The notes: a model not told the origin generated them from the sequence alone. A stretch of 64,000 nucleotides of DNA from Rhyzopertha dominica (GCA_025024175.1 QCXZ01000053.1:12090001-12154000), one strand, 5' to 3'; shown: positions 21,300 through 33,161, numbered from the stretch's first letter. Made by a program: numbers and translations.

Positions 21300-24273
21300 T
21301 TAAGAGGCCTCGCCACGCAGAGGACCTTGAGATTTCGGTAGCCGAATTTTGCTGTCAGGAACTGAATAAGTACAATAAAAGTGTCGACCACCCTCTGCAA
21401 ATCATTTCTTATCTTTATTTATGATGGGGTTATGTCTATTTACGATAGGGTCGATCGGTTTGTATTTCCAGGCAAAAATTTCGTTCTTTCGTAGTTTAGG
21501 TGATCTAGGGCCGGTTTATTGAACCCGAATTAAATATTTAATTGCAATTATTTTTTAATTCTGATTAATGTCTATTTTGATCGATCATATATTAAAAAAT
21601 CACGTTAATTTTAGTTTTGCAATAAATTTTAAAAATAAGGTATTAAAACTCAAAATTTAATGTAGATTTCAAAAATTTAAAAATTTATAGGTATAATATT
21701 CTAAACAATTCCGATAAAATCAAAACAAATACTGATTGGGCGAGAGGTCGCTGGGTTTAATAATAACACCTCGCCTCGATTTAGTGGACTGTATTTTTAA
21801 TGTTAACTTTACAAATCAATGAAATCAATAATATCGAGTGACAAACATCTGCACCACGCTAGCTGTACATCAAAAGTTCTCGCTAACCTTAAAGTTCAGC
21901 GCATGTGCCAGGCGCAGCTGGCGTTGCCAAGTTGACTAATTTTTCGTTAACAAATACCAATTGTTCAACATAATAAATTTGCTCGAGTAGTGTTGTAAAA
22001 GTATAGATTTTAATTTCGAGAACTAACAATGAAAACGTGCATCTAAAAACATTTAAAGAAAAAAACATAAATGTACGTAATATATAGCTTTTATTTAAAC
22101 ATTTAGAAAGTGTTAGTTATAAACATTATGCAAAATACAGTAGGTATATCATATATAAATGTCACGAATTGGCATGCTTCTGCAGTGGCGAGGATCTACC
22201 AATTCTGGTAAAAGGCATTTTTTATAGAATGTTTCTAAATAAGGTTGTATTTTAGTTTCCCAAAATACGTCGTCCCTAACAATTTTTTCAATTTTTAATT
22301 GATTTGGACCAGTCCACACACCTAACCAACATACTTTTTTTTGTGCTATGTGTAATTGGCCTTGGATTTGGTAAAACCAATCATGTTTCTTATTTACCTC
22401 CATAGAATTGTTTCCAAATTTCCAAAATGTGATCTTCTTTTGTTGTACAGCTTCTTCTGGTGTCAGTGGCAATTTATATGATGTGTGTGGACACTTTATT
22501 TCGACAATAGTGTCTTCGTCTAGGACACCGTCTGGGGATGCTCCTAAAAAATTGTCAACCGGATCAACAAATAACCCACATGATTTAATTTCTTGGCCTA
22601 ATAATTTTTGTAATTCCTTAACAGCTATGTTTTCAAAATGTTTTCCGTGTTGAACTGATTTGGCACTTATACAAGATCTATACAATATGCTCTTCACAAG
22701 TTTTGCGGTGTTTGTTTGTTTTCTTCGTCTCGAATTTTTTTGTAACCGACGTAATTCCATGCGGCGAACAAGTCCTGACCGTTTTTTTAAAAAAGCTTAG
22801 AAACTGGCTCTGGCACATTTTAGTATTTCACGAAACAACGGCAGCCGCACACCTTGTGTCATAGGCGTTTGATAACGCAAAATTAATGGGTTTTCCTCCA
22901 ACAAATTTCGCAGTGATGGAATTGTATTGTTCCACTGCGTTGCTGTCAACATCGTATATTAAACTTGATGAGTGGCTAGCTAAATAATAAAAAATGTTCA
23001 TTATTTTATTAAGAAATAATATTGAGATATTTTCTAATTCATTTCTTTCTTCTTTTTGATCACAAAAGTAGTTTAGGCATTTATTGTGTGCTCCAAAGAC
23101 ATGGTTTGGAACATTCAAAATGTCATTTCTTAATGCTTTTGAACCTACAACTTTGTTTTTGTTTTCTTTTTGATGTTTAATCGCCCCTGTAATACCTTTG
23201 CGCATTCGAAGTATTTTCTTTTCGAGGAGTTTACATTCCGATAAAGCGAACGAGGTATCGGTTGTCNAATTTTTCAACTTATTACAAAAATTTCGTAGAA
23301 GGTGATTTCTACATTCCACTTTCTCCACGGTCAAATTGTTATAAGGTCGAGCCTCAGTAATTTTTTTGTACGTACTGCTGTCCCCGTCCCCTATCATCAT
23401 ATTATACTTGATGCCATGATCTTCAACACTTGTTCTAAACCCTTCTACCAATATGTTCGCTTCCATGCTTGCCGAACTTCCGAAGTGATTTTTGGTACAA
23501 AAATGTTCCTTTTCTGTACCTCCTCTATCACATGTAGAACGATATTCATTTTTTACCCCAAAATATAACACTTTTTTAGTGTGTAGTCCCACTATTGTAG
23601 CTGCACCCGAGGGAGCATTGTAGTTCGTTCTGTAGCTTCTTTTCGACCAACATCCGTCAACTATCACAGATAAAAGTGGAAATCCGTATTCGTCTACAGA
23701 ATTAGTTGATCGAGCATATTCTGCTTCTTTTTGTCCAGCTTTTTTTATACATTCTTCAGCAGCATTTCTCCACTGGGGTGCAGTATTTTTTCTGTATCTG
23801 GTATATGTTGTCGAAGACATGCATGGTATGTTTAAGCATGACAACATTTCTTGTAAAATATAAAATCCTCCTCCAATTCCCATAATGCCATTAATTGCAG
23901 ACGTATTTATATCTGCATGTGCTGAATCACATTTTTGGGTAGGGTAAGGTGGGGCAAGTCGACGAGCAATTAAACTATCTTCTGACCACGATCGGCGTTC
24001 ACTTTTTCTCTTATAGTTACGAACCATCTGTAAAAAAAAATATGTTAAGGAAAATTCCTTGGGGCAAGATGACGAGTTCGCCAACTTGTCCCCAGGAGAA
24101 TTTATAACAAAATCGTTATAAATAAAACAAACAATAAATAAATTAAGTTCGTGCTACCTACACTGTTAATCTATTGGGTCCTAACAATAAAATAAACATC
24201 AATTAGGAGGAGTTATAATCTCGCTTTTTGCACAAAACCTTACTTTACTGCACAGCAATATTATAACGACTAA

Positions 24274-26772
24274 CCTGTAAACACAGAACATCTACGTNGA
24301 ACGCAAACTGTAATAGTAAATCGCGTAGTGATAAAGCGCCATCTAGTAAACGGTTATGCGAACTAAACTGGGCGGTAAATTCAAAAGCCCCATTTTATAT
24401 ACTTCATTTATCGGATTATATTCTGAGTACGAAATAAAACAACTTTATGCACATATTACCATTTATTTACATAAAAAATAAACAAAAAAAATATAAAACA
24501 GTGAACTGATCCATCACAATGAGGAGTTTTGAATTAATATTTAAAAAAATATTTAACTTAAGAACACATTATTTTTTATATTTTTTTTAAAATACATGCA
24601 TTGCCTGCAACTGCAGGGCATCGGGATTAGAAGGAGCTGCTTCCTTTCCTGCCATGACTTTATTGCAATGATTCAAATAATTAAAAATTACTGTGCGTAC
24701 TAAATTTAACAGTACGTCTTTAACAATATCGTTGTGATGAGGACAGTCCTGGAAGAATGCAAAAAGGTCGAGCCCTACAATGCACTTTATTATAGTGGCA
24801 GAAACATTAGCTTGATGAGCTGTCTGTGGTAACAAATACTCTACTATATTGGCAACCTGAGTTACAGCAGTAACGAAGCTGCCATTACAGTAGTGTAATT
24901 TGTTACCAATGTCTCTTGCCACTATAATATCATGTCGAATTTCAGGACTTCCCTTATGTAGTAAATTATTTGAACAAGCACTACAAGAACTAACCTGTGG
25001 CAGAACAGTTTTTGCAATATAGCCTGCCAAATAATTTACTACATAAGTTTGCATGGGTTTGAGGCTATCAGGTGCTAGTATGTGTGGTGGCACTGTAAAC
25101 AAGTGGTCTTCAGGAGCAGGTGCGGGTGGCAAGTCCACTCGTGATGATAGAAATTGTTTGAGAGTGACAAGTAGGGTATCGGACTCATCAGCTTCACAAT
25201 TTGCGAGCTTTGAATGGTGCTTGGTAAAATTGTTAATCAAAAGACTCTTATAATAGGGTCCGAAAGCAGCAATCGAGGGATTGATATTCCGGACCCCATG
25301 CTGGCGAACTTGGCCAAAAAAGTTTTCTATAGCATCCTGATTAAATGCTCTTGCGGCAAATTTTGAATAGCCAAAATGTTTTAACCTTAGCCGCAAGAGT
25401 TTGAAACCATTCAAGGTAAACTCCCAGTTTCGCAGTACCTCAGGACGTGCCCGGTCCCCAGGTTTAGCTTTAATAAAAGTCATGCTTCTTATTAAAGCCA
25501 AACCTTCATCCCAGATTCGTTCCTGAGGACACCTTCCACTGGTATCAGTCTTTTTTCTTAACAATTTTACCCTCTTCACCCCGATACCACCATTGACACT
25601 GTCAAACAATTTATCAAAAAATTGCAATAAAATTGCGGTGTCTTCACCCTCCTGAGCCATTTGTCTCTGTCCACATACACTAACAGTACAGTCACGGCTC
25701 ATCAGTGCAATTATGGATGCAACAGAAGCACTAAAAACTTGCGATGCTTTTGCGACTTTCATTTTATGAATTTTATTTGGTACGACATGAAAATCAGTCA
25801 AATTTCGCATAGCTCGCAAGTTCCCACTGCTTCTGTCAATGAAATATGCATCCTCTATATGTGACCATTTCGCTATCCTCTCCTTGCCTTCATGAACGTA
25901 ACGGAGATTTTTTGTTACTAAATTATTCCTAATGCATTTTAAAAGATGAGGAGGATCAAACAGAGGGATTACAACACTGTCACCAATGCGAATCACCTCA
26001 TGCCTTTCCTCCTCACCTTTTCTTAATGCTTGAGCTTTAGTCTCCTTTACTACAGATGCCACGACATGGAGGCCGATTGCTTCACACCTCGAAACTATAA
26101 CTTTAAAAATACGCATGATGTTTTCCCAAGACTCACATCCTTTGGAATAGGTAAAAGCAATCGGCTGTTTCCATGCTCGTGACACAGACACACTTTTGAG
26201 CATCCATACTGCAACGTGATCAGCCACTTCACATTTTCTGTTAGTCCCGTCATCAACAAATCCTGAAATAATATCCTCAAACTTTGAGAACGTTAAGTTA
26301 GGCTGCAATGACATTTCGTCAAATATTAAAATGCAACATTTTTGCATTGTTGTTTTCATTGCAGCAACTTTTGTTCTCAAAGTATTGAATACTTCATCGC
26401 TGATGCCGGGCCTAAGAGAAATGTGCCGTATGACCTTCCTGACAGTCTCAGCACTGGGCAGGCTAAACAAACTGGCTAGAAACCTGTAGGTCTTTGGGCT
26501 TCGCTTGTATATCGCTAATGCCAGAAGCTTATCCGCTTCTGTAAATACATATTTATGCTTTTGCTTTTCAGCATTGCGGATTTGTGAATCAACAAAATTT
26601 TTTACTACAGGTCCCAGTTTGTCTAACATATCCCAGTGCCCTTCCCTAGCAAACCTTTCTACTTCCAATAACCTTCTCCTTACAGACTGGCCCCTACGTA
26701 TGCTGGAAGCAGCTTTCTTCTTCATCCGCAATAATTCATTATAAAAAGCCTTAGCTTTAGCCTGTAAACACA
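24274..26772 (-). mobile_element. P-like insert flanked by a 12-bp direct repeat
   Basis: Comparison with the uninterrupted pogo copy shows 2475 bp inserted (24286-26760). The 12-mer CCTGTAAACACA is present at both edges (24274-24285, 26761-26772) but once in the other pogo. P elements usually make 8-bp duplications. No terminal inverted repeat was found at the insert ends, so either the true ends are degenerate or the insert is a truncated P-like element. There is no poly-A/T tract, which argues against retroposition. Confidence 0.6.
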
Positions 26773-26812
26773 ATTTCAAACATAAATTCGAACGTAGTGA
26801 CGGAAGTGCCAC
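24587..26812 (-). CDS. P-element-like (THAP9-type) transposase, 5' truncated
   Basis: A single open frame of about 720-741 codons. It has a helical, Lys-rich N-part, then the P/THAP9 RNase H-like fold with Asp in ILIFDEMSLQPNL, the FDPPHLLKCIRNNL block that precedes the GTP-binding-type insertion, and a late NQDAIENFFGQVR catalytic Glu region followed by a C-terminal Cys pair (SSCSACSNNLLHK). The expected N-terminal THAP zinc finger is missing; the first codons upstream of about 26760 lie in flanking pogo DNA, and TTTACAG just before GCTAAAGC there mimics a splice acceptor. No stop or frameshift seen over 2 kb, so selection or recency is likely. Confidence 0.85.
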   Translation of the reverse strand: MALPSLRSNLCLKLCLQAKAKAFYNELLRMKKKAASSIRRGQSVRRRLLEVERFAREGHWDMLDKLGPVVKNFVDSQIRNAEKQKHKYVFTEADKLLALAIYKRSPKTYRFLASLFSLPSAETVRKVIRHISLRPGISDEVFNTLRTKVAAMKTTMQKCCILIFDEMSLQPNLTFSKFEDIISGFVDDGTNRKCEVADHVAVWMLKSVSVSRAWKQPIAFTYSKGCESWENIMRIFKVIVSRCEAIGLHVVASVVKETKAQALRKGEEERHEVIRIGDSVVIPLFDPPHLLKCIRNNLVTKNLRYVHEGKERIAKWSHIEDAYFIDRSSGNLRAMRNLTDFHVVPNKIHKMKVAKASQVFSASVASIIALMSRDCTVSVCGQRQMAQEGEDTAILLQFFDKLFDSVNGGIGVKRVKLLRKKTDTSGRCPQERIWDEGLALIRSMTFIKAKPGDRARPEVLRNWEFTLNGFKLLRLRLKHFGYSKFAARAFNQDAIENFFGQVRQHGVRNINPSIAAFGPYYKSLLINNFTKHHSKLANCEADESDTLLVTLKQFLSSRVDLPPAPAPEDHLFTVPPHILAPDSLKPMQTYVVNYLAGYIAKTVLPQVSSCSACSNNLLHKGSPEIRHDIIVARDIGNKLHYCNGSFVTAVTQVANIVEYLLPQTAHQANVSATIIKCIVGLDLFAFFQDCPHHNDIVKDVLLNLVRTVIFNYLNHCNKVMAGKEAAPSNPDALQLQAMHVF

Positions 26813-26945
26813 CTATCTTTCTAAGCTATAACTAGGTCCCGACCAGACATCACAGGGTTTGATATATTGCAGATTCCTGCTTTTGATTTTCATCAAAATC
26901 AACTTCCTCATCTTGCCCCGTTCGTCAACTTGCCCCACCTTACCC

Positions 26946-29434
26946 GTAAGGTGGGGCAAGTCGACGAACTTAAGGTGAANANATGTCTAAAAAATAAACT
27001 TCATAAAATTTTANAGTTTTCAAAAGTATAATAGAATCATAGAACATTTAGCTCATTTTTCATCAACTAACCATAAACGAAAAAACAAAACGTGAAGGAA
27101 AAAATGGAAATTAAAAACTTGTTGCAGTTTCGTCATCTTGCACAATTAGTGGGGTAAGATGACGAACATTATTGGGGCAAGATGACGATTACATGCAAAG
27201 GTCACATATGAAGACACCTCTGTTCTTGTAGCTCGTGCAGGCGTCATGCCACCAGTTTTCGCATACGTCGCATTTGATCCAATCTTCAACTGGAGGGTCA
27301 ATGTATGGTTCCTCGCAGCTGGGACAAAAATTGTCATTTCTCTGTTCAGATTTTTTTGGCGCCTCTTTGATAGATTATTTTCCAGTCTCTTTGAAAACAT
27401 TTCTTTGCGCTTTTTCTTCACATTTTCTTTTCTTAGCCTCAGTTTTGGCATTTTTTTCTCGTTCTTTCTCTTCAAGGTCTTCTTTATTGGGAGTTGAAGT
27501 CAATATTGAAGCCTTTTGCTTCTTTCTGTTCGTTTTCAGGGCCGGTCGATTTATTTTAGGCAAAGGTCTAATCTCAACAAATTTAATTTTGCTGACTGGG
27601 TTTCAGGTTTTGAAGACCCGATGGGCCTGCAACAGCCAAATCTTCCTGAACCACGTGCTCCCTTTTATTCTCTTCATCATTTTGAAGTCCAACAATTCTA
27701 GACAATTTTTGCAAACTGGATGTACTAGCTGAATCTGAAGACATTTCAGCTTTATTCATTAGTTTGTCTTTTATGTTGATGAGAGGTTCATCATCACTAG
27801 ACATTTCTTCTGCGGTGACATGCCTGCGCTCACTAACTGAAGCGGGTGCAAAGTCTGCGTCGCTAAAAACGTCTGGATCAAATGGTTCGATTCCACATTT
27901 AGCGAAGCTTTTAACTGCATTTCCTATAGTTCCTGCTTTTATATAGGCTTTTCCAAATAGCTGTCCTACTTCTTTGTCTGTAATACTTTTACCGGGATTA
28001 TTCACTAAAAAATTGTCGCAAGCCTGGCTATAAAATGTTTTAAGCGGACCAAAAAATCCCACATCCAGTGGCTGCAAGCGGTGAGTTGTGAGGAGGCAAA
28101 CCAACCATAATCACTCCGCTCTCTCTGCACAAGTTTATTGCTTCTAAAGATGTATGGGATGAATGATTATCAACAATCAATAAAACTGGCACTCTGTTAG
28201 AAGGAGAGGTGTATTTAATAAAATGACGAAGGTATTGAACAAAGGCATCTGTGTTCATCCATCCACTCTGTTGAGCTATACCTCCGGAATTAGGGGGACA
28301 TCCATGTAACAGTTCAGGGCGCATTCTCACTCTAGCAAAAACAAAAAAGGGTGGAACATACGAACCTTGTGCGTTCATGGCACAAACAACAGTCGTGTTC
28401 CGGCCACGCTCACCACTAGCCACTTTTGCAACTCTTTTGCATCCAGTTGGGGATAAGATTTTTGGCTGTTTAGTTGGAACAGTGGACAAACCTGATTCAT
28501 CGGCATTGTATATTCGATCAGGCGTAAAATTGTGTTTTACTTTAAGTTCCCGAATCAAATCAAAAAACCTCATCACTTCAACTCGATTAAATCCCACTAG
28601 ACGCCCGATGGACGTAGACTCGGGGGTCCGTAAANTGATTTTGTGCCTTTTCATGAAAGAAATTAACCAGTCTCTACCAGCCAGTTTGAGACTTTTGTTG
28701 AACTGGTGTGAAATATTATTTATTTCAGCGAACTCGTAGACAAGTTTTCGACACTGTAAAGATGTAAGACCAAATGCTCTGATGTTAAAATCATTGATAT
28801 AGTTAGTTAGTTCAATTTCTTTCGCTTCGGTGAAAGTACGTTTAAATCTGCCGCCGCAGTGTTGGTTCCGGCACATCATAAACTACGCTGGCTCTATTAA
28901 CTGCCATATTTTCATTTTCTACAGCATACATGGCAGCAATTAAACTATCTTCTGACCACGATCGGCGTTCACTTTTTCTCTTATAGTTACGAACCATCTG
29001 TAAAAAAAAATGTGTTAAGGAAAGAAAATTCCTTGGGGCAAGATGACGAGTTCGCCAACTTGCCCCCAGGAGAATTTATAACAAAATCGTTATAAATAAA
29101 ACAAACAATAAATAAATTAAGTTCGTGCTACCTACATTGTTAATCTATTGGGTCCTAACAATAAAATAAACATCAATTAGGAGGAGTTATAATCTCGCTT
29201 TTTGCACAAAACCTTACTTTACTGCACAGCAATATTATAACGACTAACCTGTAAACACAATTTCAAACTTAAATTCGAACGTAGTGACGGAAGTGCCACC
29301 TATCGTTCTAAGCTATAACTAGGTCCCGACCAGACATCACAGGGTTTGATATATTGCAGATTCCTGCTTTTGATTTTAATCAAAATCAACTTCGTCATCT
29401 TGCCCCGTTCGTCAACTTGCCCCACCTTACCCTA
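26946..29434 (-). mobile_element. pogo element with full-length transposase region
   Basis: It begins GTAAGGTGGGGCAAGTCGAC at 26946 and ends at 29432 with the inverted repeat CTTGCCCCACCTTACCC, followed by TA at 29433-29434. Copies of GGGGCAAGATGACGA in both orientations occur near both ends (27150-27190, 29035-29070, 29395-29420). The left end has lost the first few bases and its own TA, so the pair 23,942-29,432 shares only the outer TA duplication. It sits, with its partner, inside the Kolobok-like gene. Confidence 0.8.
27189..28997 (-). pseudogene. pogo transposase with PHD-like finger, frameshifted
   Basis: From the ATG at 28997 it encodes the psq HTH (MVRNYKRKSERRSWSEDSL), a CENP-B-type HTH (about 28860-28660), and the DDD nuclease: Asp in IYNADESGLS, Asp in LLIVDNHSSHTS, and Asp in THRLQPLDVGFF. 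An acidic/Ser linker, a Lys/Glu coiled-coil-like stretch (about 27560-27380) and a C-terminal PHD-like finger (CPSCEE, KCDVCENWWHDAC, CDLC) follow, with the stop at 27189. Frame breaks lie near 28845, 28090, 27580 and 27370. All three catalytic Asp remain readable. The linker between finger and nuclease is more diverged than the domains. Confidence 0.82.
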
Positions 29435-31050
29435 CTAAGAGTAAATTTCAATCCACACAATTTTGAAATCAAGCCACTTCGGACTTCATTTACATACAAG
29501 TGATAAATTTTTAAACCCACGCTCAAACATGCGATTGTGAGTACAAATTTCCAGTATAGACTCCAAAAAGTAGCGAATATCAACAATCCGATTTCCATCT
29601 ACTGCATATTCTACAAAAACAATTTATTACTTACAACATAAATAAATTATACAACTTATTACCTTGTCTTTCTGGAGATAAGTTATTGCACTCAGGAACT
29701 TCCATTTCGTTATTCACTTCAAGAACTCGATCTTTGTTTTCTTCACATTGACCATTTGTAGCATTTTCTACATTTGGAACAGTTTGTAGAGGTGGATCAA
29801 CACCTGCTTGTTTTGTAACTTCATTATTCAATGTCTAAAAAGAAAAAATACGGACAATTGTTAATTTAAATAACAATTTTTAGAAGTCTTTTTTATATTA
29901 GAAAAAATAACAAATATACCATTCCATTTAAAAATCTAAGATCGCAGTCATTACTACTGAAACCGGAAGTAATAAAATTTATTTGTTTACGTCAACAAAC
30001 GCTAATTTTCTGATATATTAATTATAACTAAAAATAAACGGTAAATTAAGTGGTTAGCCCAGTTTCGTTTACACGCGGTACCTAACTTAAAAATCACTGA
30101 AGTAGTAAAATTTATAACACAATTTTCTAACAGAATCAGAATTAAACGCTAATAGGGCATATAAATTGATTATGAATGCGACTCTAAAAGTAAACAATTA
30201 CATATAAGTACTTACTTTTGGTTGATTACGTAGGTTTGTTAAATGACCCATTTTTCGTTTTTTTGACGAAAGCCTTCGCACAACTTTTCCATTTGCTCTG
30301 GCCATGACAAGAATTATTAAAATGCTAAAACGTTGAAAAAAATAGATTATAATATAATATAAAAAAGTTCCTTGTACTTACGTTGTAGAAACTTATTTTC
30401 GGCATACTCTAAGCTAAACTATAAAACACTAAACTAAAATTACTTATCACACTAAAAAAATTTAAACGGAATACAAACTAAAAAAAATATGCGAAAACTG
30501 AACGGAACGCTTGGAATCGTATAAGACCAAAACCCAAATGAAGTAAAAATTTGCATCAAACTACAGATGGATGCGGTCCTCGTCATCCGGTCGGATGCAG
30601 GTAGTGCCATGAAGTAATTATGCGGTTTTATTTGCGGCGGCAGGCTTAACTTGTAAGTGCCTGTTGTAAATCACCTATTTAGCCCAGTTTTAAATCGCAA
30701 ATCATTCTGCATCATTATTTTTGTTATTTACAAATACATTTTTGTCGATTTTGCAATTCTCTCCATAAATAAATATTTTTTACAATGTGACCGAAATAAA
30801 TCTGTAAACTTCTTATAGTTTCTGAAATAAACGAGTTTGATGAAATTACCATTTTTATGTCTGATTTATCGTGCCATTTAATGACCTTATCAACAAAATT
30901 TTAAACTTCCGCTCGGTCAAATTGTAGAAAATTGACTGTTCTTTCAGATGTTCTTTGTTTTATTAAAATATTTTAATTAATGTTTGGTCTAAAGGCACAG
31001 GACGATACATTGAAAGTTCCATAAGAAACTTCGGTGGCGAGGCCTCTTAA

Positions 31051-32951
31051 TTGTCTTCCGAACATGTCCCAAAAATGCTCAACCAATTTTAATAGTACGC
31101 AGTTTTATGTATGCGTTGGAATTTACTCAAATGGGTTCGTTCAAATCGTTGGTACTGGTTTAGGAGGAATAGTGCCAATTTGGCACACTTTTTAAGATTA
31201 AAAGTATTTACTTTCACACCACGTCATAGTTGGCCAGAAAGACGTCCTACTTCATCACTCACTTAACAATTAACACATGCAATAATTACGACGACTATAC
31301 GGGAGAAAATAATAGCGAAACTTTACAGCGTTATTCTAATTAAATTAGTGATCAGTGTGATCCTAACCCATAACGTCTCGTAAAGTTACAATGCAACACA
31401 AACTTCTTAAGACTATTTAATTGGACCACCTACCTTTTGGTCGACTCTCTGGACCCGCTCTATGGTAATCTCAATTATAGGAAATGTCACAAACTATCAC
31501 TTTGCACTATTCAATCCTGAGGTGTCGGGAATGAACGTAATAAAATTACTCTCTCAAAGTTTCGGAGCTAATGTATTATAATACTAGTTAAATTACGAAA
31601 AACGCAACAAAAAGTCAACAAATGAAAATATTTACAATGGGCACTTAACTTTTATCAGTGGACTGATTGACTTTATTACAAGACTTGTTCTCAAAAGCAA
31701 ATATAACTAACGACCCCAAACTTCCAATCTCGAGAAGAGTATGGTCAAATAGGTAAGATGAATTTATCCAAATGAAGTTTAGGAATCCCAACAATGGATG
31801 ACCCTAAATCAACTAGTGATTTGGTATAACCGACTGATTACCTCCCAAACCACGATAACACTAAGACACCTTTAACGTTCGCGAAACTGATTCAAATCTC
31901 ACACGAGCTAACACGCACGTAAGCCGAGCAAGAAATTAAGCGTCCCAGCTTAAATAAACTTTAAAAATAGCAGGTGTCTTAGGTTTAAGGCAGAAAATAG
32001 TTAAGCCATTTAAACAATTTGGCACTTGTTTACGAAATTTTCAAGTCCAGAGGAAACCTCTTGATTGATCTGCAACACCACGCCTTAGCGACTAAAAATG
32101 TTCTATCCCTTAGACTTTTCCTTTTCCACGAGATTGCAATTTGAGCCACCTAACTCTTAGGGGTCAAAATATTGGTAAATTATATCTTAATCTTAATTGT
32201 AATTCCTTACAATTAGCTCCGTGGTCTTCTGAACGCTCTCTTCTAGAAATTACCCTCGCAGTTGGCAAGCGAAAGAAAACCATATAAAACCTACCACGGT
32301 AACTCCCAGCGTTCTCTACCTTATACAATTCTAATCAAACGATCGGGATTAACCTTTCAGGTACGTTTCCTCACAGCTCGATTAGGTACTATCGTTGAAT
32401 TTACATTAGACTCTGCTCTCGCTAGTTTCGGAGGAGATTAGCAGAATACTCTATTAAAAGTGAATCAAAATATGAATTTTATACTATATTAACTTGATGT
32501 TCGTGAAAGTTGGCCCTAACATCTTGCAACTATAAAGCGCCCGTTGCTTTGTTCCCGCACATGGTCCTTTACGGAGACCGTTCTCAGAAGGCGAACGAAA
32601 CTGTCGACGGCTTGGAGTTCATAAAATTTGTCACGCTCGCTCTAACGACAAAGGAGACTTTACACAACTGCCATTTAATCACAATAGCAAAGGTTCTGTA
32701 CTTTTTCGAAACTGTATGAATATGACAAAAAAACTAAATGTGTAGCGTACATGACTTTCCGGTAGTCTGAAAACGCGGATGTTATATTTCAACTTTGACA
32801 ACTACATGCACCGAACAAATTCCGAAAGAAAAGATTGACTAAATATGGGGACCTCCCGGGATTAATTCGTTCTGCTACACAATATTGAGGTCTGGACTCG
32901 GTGCTGGCCAAACCATAGTGTCAATCGCAACTTCCAAAAGATAACCTCCCA
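31051..32951. other. unassigned sequence
   Basis: About 1.9 kb with no recognisable gene. Short frames (for example 32510-32719, plus) match nothing I know. No terminal repeats or arrays were seen. It may be old retroelement sequence or ordinary intergenic DNA. Confidence 0.5.
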
Positions 32952-33161
32952 CTATCCGAGCAGCAGAGGACGAGTATTATCTTGCATACGAAAATGTGGG
33001 CCAATATAAGGAGCAAGCGGCACATGTTCCTTAGGAAAGTCTAATATGTAACGATCAACATTAAGGTTTCCATTATTTAACACCACTAAGTCGGTACGTT
33101 CCATTAAGGAAATTCTTCCCCATACCTTGTGTGAGCCTTCGTCGAACAAAGTAGTATTCAT
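32952..33161 (-). pseudogene. Tc1/mariner transposase fragment
   Basis: About 70 codons encode the middle of a Tc1-type DD34E domain: KVWGRISLMERTDLVVLN, a strand-rich segment, then FRMQDNTRPLLL, which contains the second catalytic Asp (QDN-RP). Everything before and after is lost. It is diverged from the intact Tc1 at 36078-37100, so it is a different and older family. Confidence 0.75.

Larger units (their letters stand above)
23940..26945 (-). mobile_element. deleted pogo element carrying a P-like insert
   Basis: Left terminal repeat GGGTAAGGTGGGGCAAG starts at 23942 after TA (23940-23941). It is joined directly to the first exon of a pogo transposase (ATG of MVRNYKRKSERRSWSEDS near 24028), so the transposase body is deleted. 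The right part (26773-26945) is almost identical to 29249-29432 of the neighbouring pogo. Sequence identical to 28975-29260 is broken at 24286 by the P-like insert. The right terminus CCACCTTACCC meets the next element at 26945/26946 with no intervening TA. Confidence 0.8.
22149..30305 (-). pseudogene. Kolobok-like transposase fused to YqaJ exonuclease, broken
   Basis: Exon 1 30305-30216 (MARANGKVVRRLSSKKRK, basic) and exon 2 29834-29663 (acidic) splice in phase to exon 3 from 29610 (EYAVDGNRIVDIRYFLE). Exon 3 is cut at a TA by pogo insertions and resumes at 23939. The core has IVDGCWSKRSYRTNY, CDRGGTEKEHFCTKNHFGSS and YNMMIGDGDSSTYKKI, matching the Mutator-like domain seen in many arthropod proteins. 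The C-terminal part (22760-22149) is a YqaJ nuclease with FLGASPDGVLDEDTIVEIKC and IQGQLHI, so the Asp, Glu-x-Lys and Gln positions are kept. Frameshifts occur near 29500 and near 22830-22760. It is dead as found, but the lesions are few. Confidence 0.8.
21300..31050 (-). mobile_element. Kolobok-like element with TTAA duplications, carrying nested pogo/P insertions
   Basis: GAGGCCTCGCCAC at 21304-21316 is repeated inverted at 31034-31046, and TTAA lies directly outside both (21300-21303, 31047-31050). Between them is one spliced minus-strand gene for a Mutator-type transposase with a YqaJ domain. TTAA duplication is the hallmark of Kolobok (and piggyBac), and the Mutator-like domain is not piggyBac, so Kolobok is the best call. 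About 5.5 kb of its length (23942-29432 plus one TA) are later insertions; without them it is about 4.25 kb. Confidence 0.82.

Noticed and set aside
24274..26772. Processed retrocopy of a P-like gene
   Set aside because: The 12-bp flanking repeat would fit, but there is no poly-A at the 3' edge and substantial 3' noncoding sequence is present.
27235..27732. 165-codon plus-strand frame
   Set aside because: It mirrors the Lys/Glu-rich linker and PHD-like finger of the pogo transposase on the other strand; Phe/Ser-rich composition is the typical shadow.
21120..31200. A larger inverted repeat extending beyond the TTAA sites of the Kolobok-like element
   Set aside because: Weak resemblance between about 21120-21180 and 31130-31190 did not hold up on base-by-base comparison.
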